From the NCBI GenBank assembly GCA_022494885.1, contig JAGVSM010003564.1, positions 38,530 to 102,529 of the forward strand: a stretch of 64,000 bases of DNA. Direction: 5' to 3'. The notes beneath the pieces are model-generated. The model did no database searches. It saw nothing but the letters and a program-made list of their open reading frames with translations, and was not told where the DNA came from. The DNA is from Micrasema longulum. Lineage: Eukaryota > Arthropoda > Insecta > Trichoptera > Brachycentridae. Shown piece after piece: positions 56,302 to 64,000 of the stretch. The translations under genes were made by a program, and so were the position numbers. Each line of letters opens with the position of its first letter. The stretch's first letter is position 1.

Positions 56302-56930
56302 AAATCAGATCTCGGAAATACAAGATCGTCAGAACAGAGCTCTAAGAAAAATTCTTGGACTTAAATGGGATTCCCATGTCAAGGATATCTACCGACAAAC
56401 AAAGATACTTCCTTTCGAAGTAATGCCACTGCATGTCATAACCATGGCGGCCTCCGTGGTGTAGTGGTCAAGACGCTTGACCCACGCACGGAAGGTTCCG
56501 GGTTCGATTCCCGGTGAGAACACAAAAATTAAAATGTCATTTTTCTCAAGCCTGGGTGCTCTGTGATGTAATTCACCACTGTAATTGGGCCTCCTGGCCT
56601 GTTGTGGTGCAAAAAAAAAATGAAATGAAATGAAACCAATACTATTTTAAATATCATAAACTTTTCTGCTCACTCAAATTTAAAATACACATTTGGTCAT
56701 GATATTCACAATTACAATACGCGTTACTCAGGGAATCTCTAAGTGACTAAGTTTCGCTCAACAAAGTTTGGCAGTAGGTCTCTGGAAAATATTGGCCATT
56801 CCGAATATAATAAACTGCCCGATGAGCTGAAACACGAAAAATTGAATAAAAAATCCAGTCGCAATTAAAAAATATTTCTTAAATCTTTTTGATAGTGATA
56901 ATTATTAATGTAATAGTGATAATTATTAAT
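56302..56930 (+). mobile_element. Jockey/CR1-like LINE split by SINE-A
   Basis: Before the SINE the codons read EIQDRQNRALRKILGLKWDS, HVKDIYRQTKILPFEVM and PLHVITM. After it come YYFKYHKLF and, across frame changes, the LEN(I)G and YNKLPDEL-type segment and KSQLKKYFLNLF-like codons near 56870. The layout (LQNRALR, LPFE, then NLPxEL and a final LKxxL) is typical of jockey/CR1-type C-termini. The SINE interrupts an otherwise collinear reading. Confidence 0.75.
56447..56634 (+). mobile_element. SINE-A, best-preserved copy
   Basis: Head GCGGCCTCCGTGGTGTAGTG, GTCAAGACGCTTGACCCACG, B box GGGTTCGATTCCC and GTGAGAACACAAAAATT. Body TTTCTCAAGCCTGGGTGCTC, GTAATTCACCACTGTAATTG and GGCCTCCTGGCCTGTTGTGG, then an A-run and ATGAAATGAAATGAAA. 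Sits inside the LINE at 56302. AACCA-like bases on both sides may be a short target duplication. Confidence 0.92.
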
Positions 56931-57049
56931 GAAATTTATATAGATGGTGTAAAATATTGTGTTTTAGGTTTCTTATACAATAATGTTTCCTTTCTATTTC
57001 GGATGTATTAATATGTATTTATTTATTCATATTTTTTGCTTACAAACTA

Positions 57050-57215
57050 TAATTATTAATAAAAATAATGTGACCTCACTGAGGTTTCCCGTGCCGAGAA
57101 CACTTAACAATACACTTTTTTTAAATTACATTTGAGAATAAACAAAGGAGACTAACTTTAAAAAAAACGAAGATAATTAACAAATATTCAGACAGTTTTA
57201 AAAACAAGGTATTTA
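57050..57215 (-). repeat. Repeat family G, minus strand
   Basis: GTGACCTCACTGAGGTTTCC, CGTGCCGAGAACACTTAAC and ATTTGAGAATAAACAAAGG, the reverse complement of 10470-10645. A CCTCACTGAGG hairpin is perfect here. Confidence 0.75.
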
Positions 57216-57540
57216 TGTACATTTATATTATTTATATTACAAAACACACAATGAAAATAACAAAAACCTAACATAAGCTATACACGCAGTTGATTCAATA
57301 TTGGTATGGGCGAATGAGACAGTCCATTTTACTTCTACCTAGCTCCACTATCCATTTTTTTATAGCCTTTTTAAACATTATGATATTATGTATTGTCAAA
57401 AAAAAAAAAAAAAATTATGTACGGTCCCAAATTAGTTTCTTTAATAACTCCTGGGAGTATAATATGTACTTTTTGTATTTTATGTTTTATTAATAAAAAA
57501 ATAAAAGAAAAAAAAATAACATAGATTTAACATCTAAATT
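57216..57540. other. Unassigned AT-rich DNA
   Basis: Nothing recognised. An A-run lies at 57400. Confidence 0.4.
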
Positions 57541-57611
57541 TTAAATATGCTCAGAGTAATAATTATACAGAGAAGGCTTTGAACGGGTCAACTACCGGTT
57601 AAACCTTAACT

Positions 57612-57860
57612 CAACTAAAGCTAGGGTTTCCTCGGACAGCGGTGCCCGTATCTTAACGGCCGTAGTGAACGATTATGCGGTGGACAGCCGTCGTAACGGT
57701 GACTAGAGAGTGGTTTCCTTGGAAAACGGTATTAAACGGTGTTGAAAAAAACCGTTTTTCTAGGGACCCACTCTCTAGTCTTCGTTACGACGGCTGTCCA
57801 CCGCATCACCTTTCACTACGGCCGATAAAATACGGGCACCGCTGTCATAAAAAAACCCTG
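57612..57860. mobile_element. Foldback MITE, hAT-like, 249 bp
   Basis: Two arms of about 110 bases (57621-57730 and 57751-57861) are near-perfect reverse complements round a 20-base loop. Shared segments include GACAGCGGTGCCCGTAT, CGGCCGTAGTGAA, GCGGTGGACAGCCGTCGTAA and GACTAGAGAGTGG. The flanks CCTTAACT (57604-57611) and GCTTAACT (57861-57868) give an 8-bp, 7-match target duplication, and the termini are CA...TG, both as in hAT elements. No coding capacity. The paralogue near 52340 has the site without the element. Confidence 0.85.
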
Positions 57861-57940
57861 GCTTAACTATGTTAAATGTACGCAGTACCATAGAATAAAC
57901 TCTCTTAAAAATCGAAGATAATGTTTGACTAGTTATTTAT

Positions 57941-58203
57941 ATCATCATCATCATTCACTTTCGGGACCCAACGGTACATAGGGTACTGCATTCGTACACC
58001 AATCGCAGCGTATTTTGATCATTTTTGTTACATGAAGGTAAGGCCATCAGTCTTACGCTTCAGGTACCAGTCTGGGGACTATGAAATATTCTACTGTAAA
58101 AACACCCTTTTCAATAATATTTCATATCAAACTTGTCGGGGATCGAACCCGAGACCTCTTGCATGGTAGGCAAATGCGCTGACCATTACACCTCGAGGCC
58201 GAC
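57941..58203 (-). mobile_element. SINE-B, full-length reference copy, minus strand
   Basis: Minus strand: head GTCGGCCTCGAGGTGTAATG, GTCAGCGCATTTGCCTACC, B box GGGTTCGATCCCC, then GATATGAAATATTATTG, GTACCTGAAGCGTAAGACTG, GATTGGTGTACGAATGCAGT and a (GAT)n-like tail, ATGATGATGATGAT. Flanked by AGTTATTTATA on the left and AGTTATTTTTATA on the right, a likely target duplication within the LINE. Confidence 0.92.
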
Positions 58204-58700
58204 GAAATTGTAAAGTTATTTTTATACAAATTAATGAACAATAAAATTGATTCCCCTAATCTACTTATAAGATTTCCGTTCCGTGTTCCATCTAGACCGA
58301 CAAGACAAAATCTTTACACAGAAATAGTAAAGCTATTTTTATACAAATTAATACAGAGTTTATTCCTCTAATCTACTTGAAAGACTACCATTCCGTGTTC
58401 TATCTAGACAGACAACTGTTTTACATAGACAACGCGTCAACGAACTATTTAAAACGATCTACAATACTTAGAATATGCGAGCAAAATAACAATAGATTTA
58501 CCGAGGCTGATATTTTCATGACAATGTATGTAAATTTTAGTCAAAAGTCATAGAAATATTGAGAGAAGCAGATATTTAATTAATTTTATTATTATTTACA
58601 TATTTTCCATTTCTTATATTTTACATTTGTTATATTAAATATAATTTAAATTATTGTCTTATGTGTAAATATTTTTTTGGTGTATGTATGCATGGGTGTT

Positions 58701-59205
58701 GGTGGCTATTTATGTGGGTGTGCATTAGTCAAGTATATAATATAATATCAACATGTAATTATAATTATTATAAGTAATATATAGCATTTAAAACAAAATT
58801 ATTCATTAATAAAGTCTAAAAATGATAAACAATGTGAAATTTTTATTACCAGTTATAAAAATATTGATAAAAAATAATAATTTCAAAATAGAAATGTTTT
58901 GAGCCAGTAAAAAAAACTAAGAAAACAATTTTGAATAACACTAAACGATAAAAAAAAATAAATTATTATTATTTAAAACAACTGCTTAGGTAAATAGTGT
59001 ATATTTATATATAATGATTTTTAAAAAATGATAAAGGAAAATATTTTGTACTTATAAATAAAATCAAGAAATGAAACGAAAAAAGAAAAAAAACTCTAAT
59101 ACAGAAGTACTAAATCGTAAAAATAATACATTGTTATCTAGAACTATTAGGTACCTACTAGCTTCTCCTACCCATGAAATACAGAAGAAGAGACGTTTTA
59201 TATGT
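58701..59205. other. Unassigned AT-rich DNA
   Basis: Nothing recognised. Confidence 0.4.
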
Positions 59206-59622
59206 GATTTATTATATAAATAAAAGACGAGTGATACTTTAATCCACAAATTTGGAATATCCAGTGACCGGTTTCATCGCTTTCGCGACATCTTCGAGAC
59301 TGGTATCTTTATTAAGGAGTTCAATGTATTTATACACATCAGAGATAAGGATAGATAATTCAGAATCATATGAAAGTAAGTTAAATAAAATTATTTTTAT
59401 CTTAAGGATCATTGTCAATTTTTTTTTTTTGTTAACTAATGAGTTGATACAATGCTATTTTAATGAGTTTAAGTTTTTTTATTTTTTTTTTAGATGTCGC
59501 GAAAGCGGTGAAACCGGTCACTGGATATTCCAAATTTGTGGATTAAAGTATCACTCGTCTTTTATTTATATAATGAATTACAATGAATTTCCATCAAGAA
59601 TTTTCATTTACAAACTTAAATA
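59206..59622. mobile_element. Inverted pair of Penelope-like ends with hammerhead-like motifs
   Basis: The left arm (59206-59340, minus) and right arm (59491-59622, plus) are homologous to 31612-31790. The left arm holds a complete motif at 59261-59303: CCAGT, GACCGGTTTC, the GCTTTCGC hairpin, TCTTCGAG and ACTGG. The right arm starts after a T-run at AGATGTCGCGAAAGCGG and lacks the first helix I strand. Between them are 150 AT-rich bases without coding sequence. Penelope-like elements can have terminal repeats in inverted orientation. Confidence 0.6.
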
Positions 59623-60084
59623 TTCTATATGTAATAAACTTCACGTTCAATGAATCACCCAAAGTCTTGGTACTTATTGCCAGAGTATAAAGTCTATTGA
59701 TGACTGCATTTTTACCATAATATGATGTCGAAGTATTGTTGCCACAGTATTGGTAGGTTGGCCGAGTTGTCTTTTTCGGTACATTAAACTTAATTGGTGA
59801 TAAAATATTTTCATATGATAAGTATTGTCATTTTACCTGTCTGAAAGTTTTTGGTTATTTTTGAAAGTTGGCGTGAACGTTGATCCAAAAACTTTTCCCC
59901 TTCTGATATGTTACCGGAAATTCAAAAAAAACTTTTTAGATATAAACTTTCTATTGACATTTCCTTGATATCCACCGTTTTCATTCCTGAAGGAAATGCT
60001 TATAAATTTTATATTGAAAATGCTGCTATCAGATTTACAAAAGCAAACTAATTTATTTGAAAAATTAAATAACATATGACAATA
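59623..60084. other. Unassigned AT-rich DNA
   Basis: Nothing recognised. Confidence 0.4.
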
Positions 60085-60087
60085 GGG

Positions 60088-60365
60088 ATTCACAAACATC
60101 AACATCAACAGATGAAATAATTGAAGGAATATAGATATTTAAATATGAGCAAAATGTTGAATTTTACAGTGTGTAAAGTGGCCACTTAAAACAGCCAATA
60201 ACAGGTCATAAGCCCTGTAGATGCTTAACTTCTAAATTCCCTTTCTCAAAAAACTTCCTCCATCTCTGTTGTAATATATTAATATTAACAGCTCCCCAGG
60301 GAGTTGAATCCAGTCCTTGTCTACAAAAATTTGGACAGACTCAAAATATTGTTGATATTTATCAA
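60088..60365 (+). repeat. Family P, near-complete plus copy
   Basis: CATCAACAGATGAAATAATT, TTTACAGTGTGTAAAGTGGC, CACTTAAAACAGCC, CAGGTCATAAGCCCTGTAGA, a GCTCCCCAGGGAG palindrome near 60290, AATCCAGTCCTTGTCTAC and TTTGGACAGACTCAAAATAT. Confidence 0.9.
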
Positions 60366-60370
60366 AAGTA

Positions 60371-60520
60371 CTAAGGTAAGGTCATTCGGTCCTACGCTTC
60401 TGGAAGATATAATCGAGGTCTACGTTCAAATCGCACGGGAGGAATGCGGTAATGTGTTTTGACAAAATTAGTAATTCCTGCCTCGATACATGGCTAGCGA
60501 GGCATGTAATTAGGAAATAA
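60371..60520 (+). repeat. Repeat shared with 105-190
   Basis: AAGGTAAGGTCATTCGGTCC, ATAATCGAGGTCTACGTTCA, ATCGCACG, GAATGCGGTAATGTGTTTT and GCCTCGATAC. An AAATAAAATAAAAAAAG tail follows, so it may be another short retroposon. Confidence 0.6.
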
Positions 60521-61395
60521 AATAAAAAAAGAACATCATTTTTAAAAATGGGTACGCACCTACCTATTTTATTCGCACATAGTCTTTATCAAATTAATGC
60601 TAAAATAGAAATGGTATTAATCCATTCGTAGTTTTAATATTGTTTTTTTGTTGAATATTTTAATTATGCGGATTGCGTATAATTATTTTAAGTTTTATTT
60701 TTCTTGTTGGAAAAATGACTAAATTAAGTCTTCTGCGCTCAAAAATAATAACCTTCATATCACGCATAATGATTTTTTAAATAACAATAATTTAATGTCC
60801 TTTAAAAACTTAAAAATAATTTTATACCTAAGTGTATATTATGCATGTTTTTTAAAAATCATGTTTTTCTTAAAACTTTTTATATTTTTTATTATTATAT
60901 ATTCATATTATATGACATGTATGTGGCTGTAGAACAGGTAATTTAGTAACTAGTGATGATACTATGAATGTTTGATTGCAATTTCACACGTCAAATTGTT
61001 TTCGTTAACTACCTACATACTTACAATAAGTAGGTTTTTTTTGTATAGCAAATAAATTATATTTACTCTTTTTTGCCAATAAACGCCGTATTTCAACACC
61101 GAAACTAAATGACACTTTTAATTAAATGATTAAATTAAAAAATACATAAATAATAAATTACTTACCTTTACTTAAAACTTTTTCCAAAATCTTCGCACAG
61201 AACTGCAACCAATATTCTAGGATAATTTTTCCAAAACACTAATAAATCATAATCTTACAAATAGTTCACATCAATACAAATTATTATTACTAGATAAATC
61301 TTAACAACTATCAACTAATTAAAATGTTTTACACAAATCAACTCTAGATAAAACAATTTGAAATTACTTTTGACCACTTTTATCTAATAACATTA
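60521..61395. other. Unassigned AT-rich DNA
   Basis: Nothing recognised. Confidence 0.4.
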
Positions 61396-61700
61396 ACAAC
61401 GAATGCGTTTTTTATCGGGAATACAGTCAAAAATTTTACGCGGTGCGCTAAAGAGCCCGGTGCACGCGAGCGCTTCGACGTGCGTCAGTTATGCTACTGA
61501 ACGCGTCGGGGGTAGCTTCATTTTAACTCCCCCATTTGTTGGGGGAGGTTCTCACCCCTCGAGACGCAGGGTATTCATCCCTTCGTACCACCCCTTGTAG
61601 CAATCGGGTTACCTTGAATTATTTGTACCGCGCGCCAGCGAGCGTACTCTAATTTTGTATGAACGAGAAACCGCCGATAGCCCTGTACACATGAAAGGTT
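61396..61700. other. CpG-rich patch with a strong hairpin
   Basis: GCGGTGCGCTAAAGAGCCCG, GCACGCGAGCGCTTCGACG and ACCGCGCGCCAGCGAGCG stand out in AT-rich surroundings. A 10-bp stem with one bulge (AACTCCCCCA with TGGGGGAGGTT) lies at 61525-61550. It could be a promoter-type island or part of an unrecognised mobile element. A 65-codon open frame across it is not convincing. Confidence 0.45.
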
Positions 61701-61854
61701 TTTACGCTTTTTATTGGTCTTTTCACGATATTTCAGTACCACGAAATGGTATTCTACGTCACACGTAGCCGCTGCCTAATGTATTCTTGACTGCGCCAGC
61801 CGAAACAATAATAGGCCCAACTTATATTGTGATATTATGAGTTCTTTTATTTCT

Positions 61855-62505
61855 TAATTTGTTGCAAACAGAGAGGGAAACCCTTTTTGAGAAGAGAATA
61901 TGGAAGGCTTATGACCTGTCATTGGCTGGTTTTAGTGGCCACTTTACACACTGTGTAAGATTCACCATTGTGTCTATTTTTATTGTTTTTATTTTCTTTT
62001 ATTTAGGAAACATACAGTACAGTTACAAAGTTTTATATTTTACACAGTTAAACTTAACTCTAATGGACCAGTGAAGTTTCCATATTATAAAGTAATTATA
62101 TGTAAGGTTATTAATTAAAGTACAAAAAAGAGATGGAAAAAAAAACACAAATGAAAGTTGTTTAAAAATTAAAAAGTTATTTTAAAGTTTGTAGATTCTA
62201 GTTAATTCCACATTTCTTCAACTATTCCACCCGTTGACTTTTATCAAGTAAAAGAGCTGAAACTTTTATCATGCGGGTGAGTTTCATCCGGTTGAACCAA
62301 CTGCACTTACTCGGCAATGCCTGAAAATAATTTTCCAATTTCATACTTCTTCTTTTACATAAAAGTCAACGGACGGAAGAGTTGAGGAAATGTAGATGTT
62401 TAAACATAGGCAGAATGGTGATAAGCCCTGTAATTGCCTAGCCTTCCATATTCCCTTCTCAAAAATGTTTCCCTCTCTGTTGCAACAAATTCAGTGCTAT
62501 GATGT
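61855..62505. repeat. Family P, large inverted copy interrupted by a LINE end
   Basis: The minus part starts TTTGTTGCAAACAGAGAGGG and runs to TTCACCATTGTGTCTA (61975). It resumes at about 62210 (TTCCACATTTCTTCAACTAT), passing CCCGTTGACTTTTATCAAG and CATGCGGGTGAG to ACTCGGCAATGCCTGAAAAT. The plus part follows at 62345: AAAAGTCAACGGACGGAAGA, AACATAGGCAGAATGGTG and CTCTGTTGCAACAAATT. The two GTCAACGG segments form an inverted repeat. Confidence 0.85.
61976..62205 (-). mobile_element. LINE 3' UTR inserted in family P, minus strand
   Basis: A TTATTTAGGAAACATACAGT start and AATGGACCAGTGAAGTTTCC resemble TTATTTTACAGAAACAAAC and AGGACAGACCAGCAAAGTTT at 63067-63140, the end of the minus-strand jockey-like LINE. 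The tail (T-rich on this strand) sits at 61976-62010. Confidence 0.5.
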
Positions 62506-63040
62506 CATTTATATATTACATGAACTATTTTTTGACGAATTATCGTTAGTATCGAATAGTCTAGAGCTCTCGAAAAGACTTGGTCTCCGAGTCTCTTCTT
62601 AGACTCAAATTTGTGTTGAGATTGAAAGCCGTAATCACAACTTGTTGTTTTCAAGATCTTCGATTGCAGCTTTTCTTCGTGAGGCGATTTGAACTTTTAA
62701 ATGGGTAAGTATAAAACAAAATCACGAGGGGATTGCTGTCATATAAAAATATGCAATGAATACATATATTTTTAAAAGTAGAAATGAAGTGATGTGCGCT
62801 GATAAATCTACTGAAGTTATTTGATACTTTACGAGCAATCGTCCATACACAATTTTCCTCTCCTTTAAGTGTTTAATGGCGCTGAAATAATACGTTACTG
62901 AGCCGAAAAAAAGATATTCATGGCTGAATTTATGAATGTCATTTGTATGATTTTTTTCGAAAAAGAAGCGAAATGTTCGATTCAAACCGAAATTAATAAT
63001 CGCAAGCAAGTGAATATGAAAAATACCGACGTAGGTTTTG
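62506..63040. other. Unassigned DNA
   Basis: A 95-codon minus open frame at 62722-63009 has no recognisable domain. Confidence 0.35.
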
Positions 63041-63045
63041 AGGTT

Positions 63046-63800
63046 AAAATATTTTTTAATTTTTTATTTATTTTACAGAAACAAACAATGATATAATAAC
63101 ATAAAAAAGATACGGTTTAAGGACAGACCAGCAAAGTTTCTAAATAAATATCACACATATTAAATTGTGGTACAAAAAAGGGTGTGTTTATGTGTATTTG
63201 TATGCGAGTAAGTGTATAGGTGTGTTTGTGTGTATGAGGGAGTAAGTGTTGAGGTGTGTGTAAGTGTATGCATCATTAAATAGCAAGTGGGATCGTATCG
63301 CAACCAGAACGAATCATTCTTAATTTATTTTTAAATAAATTAAAGGGCGTGTTCAATATATCAATAGATGAAAAAAAAGCATTATAATTCGAGCAAGAAC
63401 GAAAGAGGAAAGAGTGTTGTGCATAGTTAGTGCTACAGACTGGCAGATAAAATAAATACTTATTTCTTGTCACGCGAAAGGGGAAATTAAGATTAATTTT
63501 GGAGAGTATAAGAGTCTTCTTTATTATTTAATAATTTATTTAAATAGCATAATTTAGATACAGTGCGTATATTTTCAAGGGAAAAAATCCATTTTGTTTA
63601 GCAGATTGGCTGTAAGTGCAAAGCGTTTTATCGTTTTTATAATCTAGGTATTCAAAAAAAATTCGTTGAACCTTTTCAATCCTTTCTATGTTTGTTATGT
63701 GTTGTGGGCTCCACACAACGGATGCAAATTCCAAGTTGTATAAAGTATGCAAACTCCAAGCGTACAAAAGTGTTGTATAAAGTTTTCAATGTGCTTGGTT
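63046..63800 (-). mobile_element. Jockey-like LINE, minus strand, frameshifted
   Basis: The minus strand reads YNLEFASVVWSPQHITNIER and IEKVQRIFFEYLDYKNDKT (stop at 63540). Across frame changes it continues FKLLNNKEDSYTL, SKINLNFPFRVTRNKYLFYL, PVCSTNYAQHSFLFRSCSNY and SIDILNTPFNLFKNKLR, ending near 63276. LExASVVWSP, ERIEKVQR and NFxVPxRxTR are jockey-group landmarks. The 3' UTR includes a GT-rich stretch (63180-63275 on the plus strand) and ends in an AAATAAATAAAAAATT tail near 63050. The catalytic RT core is missing. Confidence 0.85.
63180..63275. repeat. GTGTAAGTGTATG-like minisatellite
   Basis: Degenerate GT-rich units such as GTGTGTTTATGTGTATTTG and GAGTAAGTGTATAGGTGTG. Confidence 0.7.
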
Positions 63801-64000
63801 TTGTAAAGGGTTATTTAAAAATGTTTTAGAAGAATGAGCATTCCCTTCGATTTGTTACTTAGGTATGTTTAACATTGGTTGGTGTATTATGGTTAGCTCA
63901 AAAAATACCGACGCGAGCAGGAAAAAACAAAAAACATATGAATTTTTTAAAAATTAAATTGCAGTTTATGGGCAATGTGATCACACTCATAACAGTGTGA
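63801..64000. other. Window end, unassigned
   Basis: Nothing recognised. The sequence ends in a partial repeat, ATCACACTCATAACAGTGTG. Confidence 0.4.

Larger units (their letters stand above)
57541..58700 (+). mobile_element. Jockey-like LINE 3' end carrying a MITE and a SINE
   Basis: Outside the two insertions it matches 52320-52745: CTACCGGTTAAACCTTAAC, CCATAGAATAAACTCTCTT, TTTTTATACAAATTAATGAA, CCATCTAGACCGACAAGACA, AGACAACGCGTCAA and ACCGAGGCTGATATTTTC. Encoded pieces include FRVPSRPTRQNL. A segment of about 118 bases (58208-58326) is duplicated in tandem (to about 58430). No intact frame is left. Confidence 0.85.

Overview
The window looks like AT-rich, gene-poor intergenic or intronic DNA from an animal, most likely an insect; I cannot name the species. 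The two intact tRNA-Leu genes have metazoan form. The many 5'-truncated LINEs (jockey/CR1-like, RTE-like, R1/I-like), tRNA-headed SINEs and short inverted-repeat elements are typical of insect repeat landscapes. I found no host protein-coding exon that I would defend. Every long open frame with recognisable content belongs to a decayed retrotransposon, and most other open frames are chance or shadow frames in repeats.

Layout. 0-4 kb: SINE fragments and copies of one very abundant, palindrome-rich repeat (called family P here). 4.6-6.5 kb: a jockey-like LINE 3' end, then the best-preserved element, an RTE-like reverse transcriptase with a trinucleotide tail. 6.5-15 kb: mostly unassigned AT-rich DNA with LINE 3' ends, hammerhead-like hairpin motifs (9.7 and 10.25 kb) and tRNA-Leu(UAG). 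15.2-18.2 kb: family P copies, one split by a LINE. 20.5-27.4 kb: a dense cluster of jockey-like LINE pieces, tRNA-Leu(AAG), and four SINE families, including a SINE split by an I/R1-like LINE with a 9-bp target duplication. 30-37 kb: LINE ends, an inverted-repeat transposon family (M1), another hammerhead-like copy and repeat family K. 41.7-46.5 kb: an R1-like RNase H remnant, RTE-like pieces and family P. 47-58.7 kb: SINEs, family P, a 23-bp hairpin minisatellite, and two paralogous LINE ends, one of which carries a foldback MITE and a SINE that the other lacks. 59-64 kb: an inverted pair of Penelope-like ends, family P, a CpG-rich patch with a strong hairpin, and a minus-strand jockey-like LINE at the edge.

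The only genes likely to be functional are the two tRNAs. The rest is a nested record of retrotransposition. The best leads for something not named by standard families are the palindrome array inside family P, the hairpin minisatellite at 52.03-52.2 kb, and the hammerhead-like motifs whose hairpin stems differ between copies but still pair. Family labels (P, M1, K, G, SINE-A to D) are local names. Clade calls for LINEs rest on protein motifs read by eye.
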